Shown: positions 1-12,640 of the stretch, piece by piece | Numbering within the stretch: position 1 is the stretch's first letter | Layout: each line of letters begins with the position of its first letter | Assembly (NCBI GenBank): GCA_030544235.1 | Contig: CM060467.1 | Coordinates: forward strand, 2,342,501 to 2,406,500 | DNA: 64,000 bases | Direction of reading: 5' to 3' | Source of the DNA: Lepturacanthus savala | Lineage: Eukaryota; Chordata; Actinopteri; Scombriformes; Trichiuridae | Translations under genes and position numbers: made by a program | The notes under the pieces: model-generated | What the model was told of the DNA's origin: nothing | What the model saw: only the letters and a program-made list of their open reading frames with translations | The model's database searches: none

Positions 1-3000
1 TACATTCATACATACACACATACATACATTCATTCATACATTCATACATACACACATACATTCATACGTACATACATTCATTCATTCATACATACACACA
101 TACATACATTCATGCATACACACATAAATACATACATACATACATACACAAATACATTCATACATACATACATTCATGCACACATACATACATTCATACA
201 TACATTCATGCATACATACATACATACATACATTCATTCATACATACATTCATGCACACATACATACATACATTCATGCATACATACATACATTCATACA
301 TACATACATACATTCATACATACATTCATACATACACACATGCATTCATGCATACATACATACATACATTCATACATACATACACACAACATACATTCAT
401 GCATACATACATTCATACATACACACATACATACATACATACATACACATAAATTCATACATACACACATACATACATTCATACATACATACATTCATAC
501 ATACATTCATTCATTCATTCATTCATTCATTCATACGTACATACACACACACATACATATGTACATACATTCATTCATACATACATACACACAACATACA
601 TTCATGCATACACACATACATACATTCATACAAACATACATTCATTCATTCATTCATACATACACACACACATACATACGTACATACATTCATTCATACA
701 TTCATACATACACACATACATACATTCATACGTACATACATTCATTCATTCATACATACACACACACATACATTCATACATACATACATTCATTCATACA
801 TTCATACATACACACATACATACATACGTACATACATTCATTCATTCATTCATACATACACACATACATACATACATACATTCATACATACACACATACA
901 TACATTCATACAAACATACATTCATACAAACATACATTCATACATTCATTCATTCATTCATACATACACACACACATACATACGTACATACATTCATGCA
1001 TACATACATACATTCATACATACACACATACATACACACATACATACACATACATACACACAACATACATTCATGCATACATACATTCATACATACACAC
1101 ATACATACATTCATACATACATACACACATACATTCATACATACATTCATACATACATACACACATACATACATTCATACATACATTCATACATACATAG
1201 ACACATACATACATTGATACATACACACATACATACATTCATACATGCATACATTCATACATACATTCATACATACATTCATACATACATACACACATAC
1301 ATACATTCATACATACACACATACATACATTCATACACACATACATACATACATACATTCATACATACACACATACATACATTCATACAAACATACATTC
1401 ATACAAACATACATTCATACATTCATACATACATTCATACATACACACATACATACATTCATACGTACATACATTCATTCATTCATTCATACATACACAC
1501 ATACATTCATACATACATTCATACATACATACACACATACATACATTCATACATACATTCATACATGCATACATTCATACATACATTCATACATACACAC
1601 ATACATACATTCATACGTACATACATTCATTCATTCATTCATACATACACACATACATACATACATACATTCATACATACATTCATGCATACATACATAC
1701 ATACATTCATTCATACATACATTCATGCACACATACATACATACATTCATGCATACATACATACATTCATACATACATACATACATTCATACATACATTC
1801 ATACATACACACATGCATTCATGCATACATACATACACACATTCATACATACATACACACAACATACATTCATGCATACATACATTCATACATACACACA
1901 TACATACACACATACATACATACACATAAATTCATACATACACACATACATACATTCATACGTACATACATTCATTCATTCATTCATACATACACAGATA
2001 CATTCATACATACATTCATACATACATACACACATACATACATTCATACATACACACATACATACATTCATACGTACATACATTCATTCATTCATTCATA
2101 CATACACACATACATACATACATACATTCATACATACACACATACATACATTCATACAAACATACATTCATACAAACATACATTCATACATTCATTCATT
2201 CATTCATACATACACACACACATACCCTACATACATTCATTCATACATTCATACATACACACATACATACATACATACATACATTCATTCATACATTCAT
2301 ACATACACACATACATTCATACGTACATACATTCATTCATTCATACATACATTCATGCATACACACATAAATACATACATACATACACAAATACATTCAT
2401 ACATACATACATTCATGCACACATACATACATTCATACATACATTCATGCATACATACATACATACATACATTCATTCATACATACATTCATGCACACAT
2501 ACATACATACATTCATGCATACATACATACATTCATACATACATACATACATTCATACATACATTCATACATACACACATGCATTCATGCATACATACAT
2601 TCATACATACATACACACAACATACATTCATGCATACATACATTCATACATACACACATACATACACACATACATACATACATACACATAAATTCATACA
2701 TACACACATACATACATTCATACATACATACATTCATACATACATTCATTCATTCATTCATTCATTCATACGTACATACACACACACATACATATGTACA
2801 TACATTCATTCATACATACATACACACAACATACATTCATGCATACACACATACATACATTCATACAAACATACATTCATTCATTCATTCATACATACAC
2901 ACACACATACATACGTACATACATTCATTCATACATTCATACATACACACATACATACATTCATACGTACATACATTCATTCATTCATACATACACACAC

Positions 3001-3459
3001 ACATACATTCATACATACATACATTCATTCATTCATACATACACACACACATACATTCATACATACATACATTCATTCATACATTCATACATACACACAT
3101 ACATACATACGTACATACATTCATACATACATACATTCATGCACAAATACATATATTCATACATACATACATTCATACATACATTCATGCATTCACACAT
3201 ACATACATTCATACGTACATACATTCATTCATTCATTCATACACACATACATACATTCATACATACATACATTCATACGTACATACATTCATTCATTCAT
3301 ACATACACACATACATGCATTCACACATACATACATACACACATACATTCATACATACATTCATACATACATTCATACATACATACATACATACATACAT
3401 ACATTCATACACACATTCATACATTCATACATACATACACACACACATATACACACATA
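1..3459. repeat. (CATN)n tetranucleotide microsatellite array, ~3.46 kb, truncated at window start
   Basis: Nearly every base belongs to 4-bp words CATA, CATT, CACA, CATG or CGTA, with rare CAAA or CATAAA variants. No TAA, TAG or TGA falls in several frames, so frames of up to 1094 codons (Thr-Tyr-Ile-His type on +, Met-Tyr-Val-Cys type on -) are repeat artefacts. Rare variants work as landmarks: the word around 557 (CATATGTACAT) recurs at 2791 and the CATAAATACATA block at 111-130 recurs at 2354, which shows a long internal duplication. A block around 206-470 is present a third time at about 1684-1950. The left end lies outside the window. Confidence 0.97.
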
Positions 3460-3460
3460 A

Positions 3461-3595
3461 TTATTAGAGATGCACCTGTATATATTGTTAAATACAACAA
3501 CAAACGGGTACTTTTACTTTACAGATGACTTATTTTTTATATATTACTATGATATTTCTACTTTTACTTCAGTGAAACCTCTGATCCCTTCAGCT
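3461..3595. repeat. Dispersed repeat fragment, partner of 10198-10305
   Basis: The segment starting TTATTAGAGATGCACCTGTA and running to a CTACTTTTACTTCAGT word recurs at 10198-10305 with the same order of landmarks. It abuts the end of the microsatellite. No coding potential. The family is not identified; an acyclic TACTTTTACTTCAGT end is common in fish short elements. Confidence 0.7.
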
Positions 3596-4200
3596 CGTCT
3601 CCTCTCGTCCTGAAATCTGATTTGAAATAATATTTTTCCGTCTCTGGTTGCGTTGAACATATAAAACGTGATCGTTACAGCTTCTCGTTTCCAGTCTTAT
3701 AAAAACGGACACTGGAGACGACGCGTTTACGACGAGGGGCCGAGATCAGGGTAAAAAAAAAATCAAATAAAGAGGAGACCGATTGGATGTTGCCACGTAA
3801 TTCTATATTATTGTGGGTTTATTTTAGGGCATAAATCCAGGGCTTATTTGAAGGTTCTGAAGTGGTGAGTGAGGCCTCGACACGTGTTTCTGTCAGTCAA
3901 ATATAAACCTGATTCATGGCTGAAAGGATCAGATCAAATGTCTCCGAGAGTCTGAGATCATTGAGATGGGTTTAAATAGATCTGATCAGGACGGATCAAT
4001 AATCGATCAATAGCTACGGAACTCGTTTTCTGAGATAATAGATAGAAATCACTGTTAAACAAGTCAAATTGATTGAAATTATTGAGTCAATTTTAAGAAT
4101 AAAATCTAAATCGGGTTATTTTCAGGTTTCTTTAGTTTATAATATATATTAAATTCCTTCATTAAATTCCTAAATTACTACAAAATGTTCATAATTGTCT
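3596..4200. other. Unique intergenic or intronic stretch
   Basis: Mixed-composition sequence with no open frame above 60 codons and no RNA gene or convincing promoter. I see nothing in it that can be named. Confidence 0.5.
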
Positions 4201-4500
4201 GTAGCTGCAATGATTAATCGATTAGTTTAGAATAATAATATTAAAGAAATGTTCATATTTTTACACATTATTAGCTTTCATGTCGCAAATTAGATTAGAA
4301 AAGCAAAATTATTCTTATTAGAGTTGATTTATTGATTAGTCCCAACTATTACATTGATGCCAACTATTTTGATAATTAATTGATTTGATTTATATTTTAA
4401 GTAGAAAATGTCCAAATTCTCTGGTTCCAGCTTCTCTTCTCTGATTATTTCCTGGTTTATTTAGTCTTTTATAATAAACAAAAAAACTAATAATCTTTTC
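4201..4500 (+). mobile_element. Inverted-end short element (MITE-like), left part
   Basis: Starts AGCTGCAATGATTAATCGAT and includes the family core (AATGTCCAAATTCTCTGG followed by the TTCCAGCTTCTCTTCTCTG block). The right half is decayed. The same core recurs more than twenty times in the window. Confidence 0.75.
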
Positions 4501-5550
4501 TGTAATTTATTTATACATTACATACATTTATACATATATTATATGTGTTATTTTATATATTTTACATATATTATTAGTATTATTTTTAAATAAAAATATT
4601 ATATATATATTTATATATATTTTTTGTATTTTTAGTTGCTTCTTTTTAAGTTGATATTTTCTGCTGTTTATTTATTTATTTTTTCATATTTACCATTAAC
4701 ATATTTATGTATTTAATCATTATTTTATTTTTCCTTATAATACAAATATTTACAGGAAAAAAAATAGTTCTGTAAATTTGTTGTACATTTGTTTACACCT
4801 GCAGAATAATTTAAAATTATATTTATATTTGGTTTAAAAAATTATTAATAAAATGATAAAATCATAAAATTAAAAGCATTTATCAGATCTCTTCTCATTG
4901 TGTGTTCATGCCATTTTTTTGTTTTACAAAAAAAAAGAATGATAGATTTTAAATATTTAATCCACCTAAGAATATAAAACTATTTAAAAGCATGTTTTTA
5001 GTGTATATAACATTTTTTTAGAGAGTAGTATAATAATATCTGGTCGAGTTTTCCACAGTTTCGTGGATCTATTCTAAAGAAGTTGTAGTTTTTAATGTAA
5101 ATTCTTTGAGGAAACAAAAACAAAAAAACTGAAATGGGAAAAACGTGACTTTAGATTTTGTTCCTCATCATTTACATCGACTATTGTTTAAAGACTGAAA
5201 AAAACAGAACTTGTCCTTTAACAGTAAAATAACAGCAGCCGTTTCATCTTTAACATACAGATCAGCTGATAACACGTTTCATGTATTTCCAGTTTTTGTG
5301 AGGTCACAGGTTCACGGAGCCTGGTTAACCCATTAAAGCCTATGAAGCCTCTAAATCTGTCATTTTATATAGTTTCAACTTGTGATGTTCAACCCTGACA
5401 TGTATATATCAATCAGTCATTTATAAAATAAATTTGTCCATGGAATAAATAGATTTTCTGCAAAGCAAAGATCAAAAAAATGGAGAAAAATAGACTCATA
5501 ACATGACAGTTATAATTATATGCATGCACCTTTTGACCTTTGCTTTTTCT
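4501..5550. other. AT-rich unique DNA
   Basis: Dominated by A/T with short TATA runs. At about 4955-5010 the words AATCCACCTA and AAAACTA resemble the tail of the repeat family at 54826-54880, so part may be a degraded copy. Otherwise nothing is recognised. Confidence 0.5.
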
Positions 5551-5551
5551 C

Positions 5552-5760
5552 TCTGTTTCTCAGAGGTGCTGTGACGTGTTCTGACCTTTGACCCCGCCAA
5601 ACGCTCGCATGGACCATGCTGCCCCCGTTACCCGTGGCAACCATCAACCTTCCTCTGAAGCTCCTGAAAGCAAAAAAAAACACAAGGATCAAAAGGATCA
5701 AGGGGCCGAAGATGATGAGAAAAAAACGAATAAAAGCATCGAGACGGGATAAAAAGATCC
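5552..5760. other. Short GC-richer islet with splice-like signals on both strands
   Basis: On + a pyrimidine-rich tract ends in TTTCTCAG at about 5562, but all three frames after it stop within ten codons. On - a T-rich tract ends in GCTTTCAG at about 5668 and is followed by a frame open for some 50 codons to the stop near 5516. The two signals conflict and neither exon can be supported by a partner. A conserved regulatory element is equally likely, because it contains a perfect RFX-type motif. Confidence 0.25.
5627..5641 (-). promoter_or_regulatory. Candidate X-box (RFX factor binding motif)
   Basis: The reverse strand reads GTTGCCACGGGTAAC, which fits the RFX consensus GTNRCC-N(0-3)-RGYAAC exactly with a 3-bp spacer. 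Occupancy cannot be judged from sequence. Confidence 0.4.
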
Positions 5761-6890
5761 AGATTTAGATCGTTTTATATCAGAGATGAAAAGAAGAAGA
5801 AGTGTTTGTTCTCTGCGTTTTTAGTTATTTAACTGAAAGAGAAATAACTGTGAATAATGTAAATGAACTTTGTGTGAGGGTCTGAGGATTTAAAAAACAA
5901 CAAAAACTCTGTAAAATATATGAAAAAAGCGCCTGTAACAGTTCTTTTTGTAAAGTTTAAACTGAGAAATCTGTGGGACGAGAGATTTAAAGCTTCTCAC
6001 ATGCTGCCGTTTTCATGTTTTCATACTTTCATCCCTGAAAATGCTCATCTGCAACGGATTTGTTTAAACCTCTCAGCTCCACTATTACAGTTGTTTTATT
6101 CCATGTTTCCTCTCCATAGTGTTTAAATGCAGGTGTGTGTACATGCTATAAATATATTGTAAAGGTCAGTGGGAGGATCTGAAGTCTTATTAAAGATGAG
6201 TTGTCCAGTTTGGGCTCTTTGTCATCGATTTGTCCTGAATAATAATAAGAAAACACGTCAGATGATGTGTGAGAACAGAGATTTAACACAGATGTTCTAA
6301 ATTCAGCGTTAAATGTAAAACATTCTTCAATAATCTGACTCAGATACACAGAGAAAACACTCGTTTGTTGGTTCCTGCTGAACATTTATGTAATTTAAGG
6401 TTTATTTCTTTTATAAAATATGCCTTAATTTGACTATAATAGACGTATTTTTAATTATAATCAGTGAAATGAATTTTAACGCAACTAATTCAGGGAAACA
6501 TGAGGAAAAACACTGATAAAACTGAAAAAAAAGCACAATTAGTGTCCAATATATAGAAGAAAAAACTAATGTTTTAAGATTATTTTTCAAGGATCATACA
6601 AAATTTAAATTTACTGAGTAAAGATCCATTGTTTGAGATTATTTTAACCAGATAATGATTATTTTTAATGACATTTTTTGGTACAATTAGTCCAAAATTC
6701 AGTAGAATTATCTAATTCCAGGCAGATAATTTAGCTTATTTCATTTTTTTCTGTATTGTAGTCAATTTAATATATATTTTAAAGAAAATTTTGCCTTTTT
6801 TTATTAAAACAAGACCAAATTGACCCAAATTAGGAAACAAAAATTGAAATAAGCTAAATTTCTAAACTTAAGTTAGTTAAGATTTGCATT
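5761..6890. other. AT-rich unique DNA
   Basis: Short frames only (68 and 79 codons). Repeated AAATTTAA words occur. No gene, RNA or element recognised. Confidence 0.5.
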
Positions 6891-6894
6891 CATG

Positions 6895-7440
6895 GTTTCT
6901 GTTAATGCTCTAAGTGCATGAAATATTAGACATGGTCAAAAATGTTTTTGAATGGTCTAAATAATAGATATAATAAAATATTTGTAAGAAAAAGTAGTTT
7001 ATATAAGTCAATGGGACTCCATTAGGTTGTATACACTAGGAATTTTACATATTTGCATATTGTTGACATGACAACAGATCTTTCTTAGAATAATTAGAAA
7101 CAAAAGCACTAAAACATCAAAATTTAATTAAATCTAAAAACAAAATTAAGGTTTATTTACCTTAGATGGTGAGTTAAAGTTTTTATTTGGTGATAACTTT
7201 CCATAAAAAGACAACTTTTGGTTGTGAGATAGTGATGCTCCATCAGCAATAGGGATATCCTGGTCATATGACCTCATAAATTGTATGCCCTTCAAAATAA
7301 AAGCCCCCTTTTCACGCCTAACTGTAGAAACATTAGATTTTATATCACAGCTTTTAAGAAAAATGAAGATAAAGTAATAAAGCAACACTATATAATAGAG
7401 GTTTAATCATTTATTATATAAAGTGTCCATTTTATGAGAA
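6895..7440 (-). repeat. Unnamed repeat family, copy 1 (left, reverse orientation)
   Basis: The reverse complement matches the segments at 9677-10050, 52316-53350 and 54295-54600. The best conserved core is 7225-7321: after TTTCTACAG it reads in an open frame containing GAFILKGIQFMRS and QDIPIADG, then loses similarity beyond about 7150. Towards lower coordinates it shares TAAGTCAATGGGACT (about 7005) with the TCCCATTGACTTACATAGCA words at 9952 and 53252. Towards higher coordinates it shares the AAAATGAAGATAAA word with 54500. Family unknown. Confidence 0.75.
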
Positions 7441-7599
7441 TTTATGAACAAATTCCATTAAAGAAATGACAATTTTAAGCATTTAAATTTACTTAAATGT
7501 AACAATAGTTACTTTCCAAAGTAAATATCTACTTTTATAATCTACTTCGCTCTCAAATTGCACCGTATTTCTGCAATTTAAATAGAAAATGTTCAGATT

Positions 7600-8050
7600 T
7601 TTCTAAATCTAACAACAAGACCCCCTGGGAGTTTGAGTTCCTGAAACACAGACAGCAGGGAAACGGACACCGGGATGATCCTGAAGCAGCTTACGGCTGA
7701 TGCATCAAGGAATGTGAGTTGGTTCAGCTGTCCGGCTGAGTTTTGGTTTCCTTTTACTTAATCTCTGCAGGGGGCAACATGCCGCTCCATGTCTGCTGTA
7801 TTCTGGTTGATGATGATGAGGGGGGGTTGATTTTCTGGCAGCTGCAAATGCAACGCAAACGATTTATGTTGCCCTGCAGCAAACGTCACATGCAGCACTC
7901 ATCAGGACCCGCGGCTTGATGTATTAGAGCCTCCGGAGAGAGGGATTTGTTAGTGGAGTTGCCACCTAGTTGGTCTCAGTGGGAACCGGCTGCAGCTTTT
8001 TACAAAAATAACTCAACGTCAATTAATGCTCATAATATACAACAGTTAAT
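7600..8050. other. GC-richer unique block before the minisatellite
   Basis: Unique mixed sequence. It contains a GTGAGT donor-like site at about 7710 and a CTCTGCAG acceptor-like site near 7770, but the implied intron of about 57 bp is too short to trust. A conserved noncoding element is the simpler reading. Confidence 0.3.
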
Positions 8051-9676
8051 TAATGTATAATATCAGTTATAGACTATCAATAATCACTATTAATGTATAA
8101 TATCAGTTATAGACTATCAATAATCACTATTAATGTATAATATCAGTTATAGATGATCAATAATCACTATTAATGTATAATATCAGTTATAGACTATCAA
8201 TAATCACTATTAATGTATAATATCAGTTATAGATTATCAATAATCACTATTAATGTATAATATCAGTTATAGATGATCAATAATCACTATTAATGTATAA
8301 TATCAGTTATAGACTATCAATAATCACTATTAATGTATAATATCAGTTATAGATGATCAATAATCACTATTAATGTATAATATCAGTTATAGACTATCAA
8401 TAATCACTATTAATGTATAATATCAGTTATAGACTATCAATAATCACTATTAATGTATAATATCAGTTATAGACGATCAATAATCACTATTAATGTATAA
8501 TATCAGTTATAGACGATCAATAATCACTATTAATGTATAATATCAGTTATAGATGATCAATAATCACTATTAATGTATAATATCAGTTATAGACGATCAA
8601 TAATCACTATTAATGTATAATATCAGTTATAGACGATCAATAATCACTATTAATGTATAATATCAGTTATAGACGATCAATAATCACTATTAATGTATAA
8701 TATCAGTTATAGATTATCAATAATCACTATTAATGTATAATATCAGTTATAGATTATCAATAATCACTATTAATGTATAATATCAGTTATAGATGATCAA
8801 TAATCACTATTAATGTATAATATCAGTTATAGATGATCAATAATCACTATTAATGTATAATATCAGTTATAGATGATCAATAATCACTATTAATGTATAA
8901 TATCAGTTATAGATGATCGATAATCACTATTAATGTATAATATCAGTTATAGATTATCGATAATCACTATTAATGTATAATATCAGTTATAGACTATCGA
9001 TAATCACTATTAATGTATAATATCAGTTATAGACGATCGATAATCACTATTAATGTATAATATCAGCTATAGACTATCGATAATCACTATTAATGTATAA
9101 TATCAGCTATAGACTATCAATAATCACTATTAATGTATAATATCAGTTATAGATTATCAATAATCACTATTAATGTATAATATCAGTTATAGACGATCAA
9201 TAATCACTATTAATGTATAATATCAGTTATAGATTATCAATAATCACTATTAATGTATAATATCAGCTATAGACTATCAATAATCACTATTAATGTATAA
9301 TATCAGTTATAGACTATCAATAATCACTATTAATGTATAATATCAGTTATAGACTATCAATAATCACTATTAATGTATAATATCAGTTATAGACTATCAA
9401 TAATCACTATTAATGTATAATATCAGTTATAGATTATCAATAATCACTATTAATGTATAATATCAGTTATAGACTATCAATAATCACTATTAATGTATAA
9501 TATCAGTTATAGATGATCAATAATCACTATTAATGTATAATATCAGTTATAGATGATCAATAATCACTATTAATGTATAATATCAGTTATAGATGATCAA
9601 TAATCACTATTAATGTATAATATCAGTTATAGATGATCAATAATCACTATTAATGTATAATATCAGTTATAGATTC
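8051..9676. repeat. 40-bp minisatellite, 40 full units plus a partial one
   Basis: The unit is TAATGTATAATATCAGTTAT followed by AGAYKATCRATAATCACTAT. Copies are almost identical and head-to-tail with no spacer. Variation is confined to the YK dinucleotide (CT, TT, TG or CG), to ATCGA in place of ATCAA in units 22-26, and to CAGCTAT in place of CAGTTAT in three units (at about 9064, 9104 and 9264). The array ends abruptly inside AGATTCATG at 9676. No open frame of note. Confidence 0.97.
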
Positions 9677-10050
9677 ATGTTTTTACAGTCAGGTGTGAAA
9701 AGGGGGCTTTTATTTTGAAGGATGTACAATTTATGAGGTCACATGACCTGGATATCCCTATTGCTGATGGACATTTCTCAAGTCTCAAGACTGAAGTTTG
9801 TCTTTTAGACAGAACTTTGGAAAATTTTCACCAAATAAACTTTGAGTAATAAACTTTATTAGTAGTATTTTTTACATTTAATTAAATTATAATGTTATAT
9901 ATTTTTCTAATATGCTAAAATATGCAAATATGGAACATTCCTAGTCCGAGTCCCATTGACTTACATAGCATGAAACTGTATTTTTAATTTTTTAAAAACC
10001 TTTTTAAGAGATTTAAACTATTTGATATCAAGTTTTTAGGGTTAAACTAA
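9677..10050 (+). repeat. Unnamed repeat family, copy 2 (right of the minisatellite, forward)
   Basis: Begins with TTTTTACAG and the conserved core 9689-9775, whose frame gives GAFILKDVQFMRSHDLDIPI and continues open to a stop near 9848. The downstream part shares TCCCATTGACTTACATAGCA with 53252. Copies 1 and 2 point away from each other across the minisatellite. Confidence 0.75.
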
Positions 10051-10197
10051 TTTGTTATTATTATTATTTGTTATTTTCATTATCTCAAAGTTACAGGACA
10101 TTATAATAACCCTTGACTCTATCAAATTATGAGTTTTACTTGAAATAATTGATAAAAAATATCACGAAATTCAAATTATTTGCCAAAAAAAACTCTA

Positions 10198-10305
10198 CTT
10201 ATTAGAGATGCACCTGTATATTTTGTTAAATAAAACATGCATTTTTACTATAGAGTATTTTTTCATTGTGATATTTCTACTTTTACTTCAGTAAAACATC
10301 TGAAT
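10198..10305. repeat. Dispersed repeat fragment, partner of 3461-3595
   Basis: Same TTATTAGAGATGCACCTGTA start and CTACTTTTACTTCAGT end as the copy at 3461. Confidence 0.7.
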
Positions 10306-11330
10306 ACCACCTTTAAAACTGCATCTGACTGAGATATAAAGTTAAAAGCTCCTGACATGATGAAACATTGGGAGTTTTCATTGGAATCGGCACAAAGATT
10401 CAGTCCTAAATTATCCCTCAGTCGGCCAAATGTTGGAAAGCTGACGCTGAAACACCAAAAAAAAGCCTCTTCCAGTTCCAGAAGTAGGTCACGAGAGATT
10501 TAAACATCACAACATTCAGTCAGAAACAGTCTGAGTGAGATGTAGACCCCTGACGGGTAGTTTAAGGTCATTTCTGACGTTTCGATCTCACTAATTCTAC
10601 ACCTTTGACCTCAGATTGTGAAGTTTGAAGGTGATTTTTTCATCCGATCCAGCAGAGGGCGCAGCGGAGCAGCAGCAACATAGATCACAGCAGAAAACAT
10701 GACGTTTCTCTGGATTAAAGCCTGATTTTTTTTACTCCTAATCCACTTAAATACAACTCTAAACGTCTACATGACCAATATAAAACATGCATAGGTTTAT
10801 TTTAGGAATTCATGACGTGTTTTTCGTGTTTTTGGAGGCGGAGGTCTCGCTGGTGGAACCCTGGTAATGGATCGTACTTCTCAGAGGGGACTTGAGGATT
10901 AGTGGACGCTATTTTTAGGGAGGTATCAGAGCTCAGTTACAGGCTGAATGCTGCCAAGCTGCTGAATAAATTCACTCAGAATGAATGAGGGGTGAAGAAA
11001 TAAAGAGGAACAGACCAGAGCCAAAGAAAATATAAAAAAAACTCCTAATATTCAATGAATGAAGGTGATTTCTAGGTTTAGGTTCGTGGTTTAATAGAAT
11101 AAACCTGGTGAATGTCAGTGTGAGTGATGGTGTTATCTCCTCATTGTGTCACCATCAACACTCTATTCTTAACATCTGCTGCTCTGGCTGAGGATGAATC
11201 ACTTCAGAATTAAATAATTAAATCAATCAATAAATAAATAAACATATGATGTTATTGACAGGACAGTATTTAGACCAATGAAAAAAGAATTTAAAGGCTA
11301 ATTTTGTATTGCATTTAACATTTTTCTTTT
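10306..11330. other. Unique intergenic or intronic DNA
   Basis: Mixed composition, no long frame. It includes the CTCF-like motif at 10649. No other structure recognised. Confidence 0.5.
10649..10662 (+). promoter_or_regulatory. Candidate CTCF core motif
   Basis: CCAGCAGAGGGCGC matches the CTCF core CCASYAGRKGGCRS at every position, in a GC-richer patch within AT-rich DNA. Some fish short repeats also carry CAGAGGGCGC words, so it could be repeat-derived. Confidence 0.45.
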
Positions 11331-11399
11331 ACCTAATACTTCTTTTTTAAATTAATTTAAAAAATAAATAATTTTACCCAAAATTTTCCTTTAAAATAA

Positions 11400-12140
11400 A
11401 ATGCATTTTACCCATTAATTTTTTTTATTCATTCAAAAAAAAAAAGTCAGAATTCTGATATTTATCTCGGATTTCTTTATCAGAATTTTGAGATTAATGT
11501 CAGAATTGTGACTTTTTTATGAAGGAAATAAAAAAGTATTTTTACACAAATTTTTTTATTCATTCCAGAAAAGTCAGAATGAATAAAAAAAAATCCCTTA
11601 ATTTTTTTTTTTCTTAGAATTCAGATAAAAAAAGTCAGAAATGTAACTTTGATCTCAGAATTCTGACTTTTTTTCTAGAATGAATAAACAAAAATTAAGG
11701 GATTTTTTTTTACCCCAAAATTTTTGAAAGAATTATGAGAAAAGAGTCAAAATTCAGAGATAAAAAAATTTTAAGGGGTAAAAAAATTTTTGTATAGACC
11801 AAAATTTTGAGAATTTTTTAAGAGGTAAGAAATATGTTTTATTGGTTCCAGAAAAATGTCAAAATTCAGATTATTGATAAAAATTGAATTAATTAATTAA
11901 TTTTATATTTTCTGAATCAGATTTTTCTTTTATCTGAAAAAACACCAATTTTTTTTCAGGAAAAAATTGTTTAATTCTAAATTTAAAAAAATTAAAAATT
12001 AACCGTTGATTTTTTTTTTTCTCAGAATTCTAAGAACTTTTTCGGGAACGAATATTTTTTTAATTAATTAATTAATTTATTTATTTATTTTATGGGGGTA
12101 CAAATTGTTATACATTTTTATTTGTTCCAGAATGAATTAA
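11400..12140. repeat. AT-rich tract with repeated palindromic TCAGAATTCTGA-type words
   Basis: Words AGTCAGAATTCTGA, TCAGAATTNTGA and AGAATGAATAAA recur in both orientations between about 11440 and 11770, then decay into A/T homopolymer-rich sequence with TTAATTAATTAA runs. This is a degenerate minisatellite able to form small hairpins. No gene. Confidence 0.6.
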
Positions 12141-12224
12141 AAATAAATTTGCCCCCTTAATATTTTTTTCAGCGTCTGCTTTGGTTGTTTCTGACTCTTT
12201 ATGACAACGTAATCGTCCGTTTGT

Positions 12225-12640
12225 GTAAAATCGGCAGCGCCACGCGCTCGCTGTTGTTTCACCCATAAATCTCTGCACTTGAAGACATCGAGGAATCTTG
12301 CAAATATTTCGGCGGCGCGTGTTGGGGGTCGCTCGGTCGTCCGGTCGCCGCCGGGTCACACCGCGGCGTCTCCGCCGCAGATAAGACGGCGGCCGTCAAA
12401 GCCCGAGAGTCCGAACCTCTGTTTAGCGTCGACTCTCACCCCTCCCCCCGTCTATTATCTGCTCAGCAACAGGCCGCGGCCACACAGCTGTTCTCGGGTG
12501 GCAGGAACGTTAACGAAAGGCCACGGAACGGCTGGCGCTCGTTCCGGTCCTGTTTCTGGAGCCGTCAGAGGAACCTCTCAGATATTCCGACGGGAGTTTG
12601 GCTCCGGACGAGTGAACCAGCTCACCCGTCAGGTGTAGTC
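12225..12640. promoter_or_regulatory. CpG-rich islet
   Basis: CpG dinucleotides are dense (runs such as CGGCGGCGCG and CGGTCGCCGCCGGG) in a window that is otherwise AT-rich and CpG-poor. A 119-codon frame on + spans it, but its composition (Arg, Ser and Pro from CpG runs) and lack of splice context argue against a protein. An unmethylated promoter or enhancer island is my preferred reading. Confidence 0.45.

Noticed and set aside
112..3528. Open frames of 66-1094 codons on both strands
   Set aside because: All are translations of a 4-bp repeat lacking stop codons; composition is only Thr/Tyr/Ile/His/Ser/Phe or Met/Tyr/Val/Cys.
7620..7860. Possible two-exon structure with GTGAGT and CTCTGCAG
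   Set aside because: The implied intron of about 57 bp is too short and the second frame stops soon in a G run.
8051..9676. CRISPR-like regular repeat
   Set aside because: Units are contiguous with no variable spacers, and the context is eukaryotic with no cas genes.
12279..12638. 119-codon frame in the CpG-rich islet
   Set aside because: No splice sites, homopolymer-like residue runs from CpG repeats, and an opposite-strand frame of similar quality.
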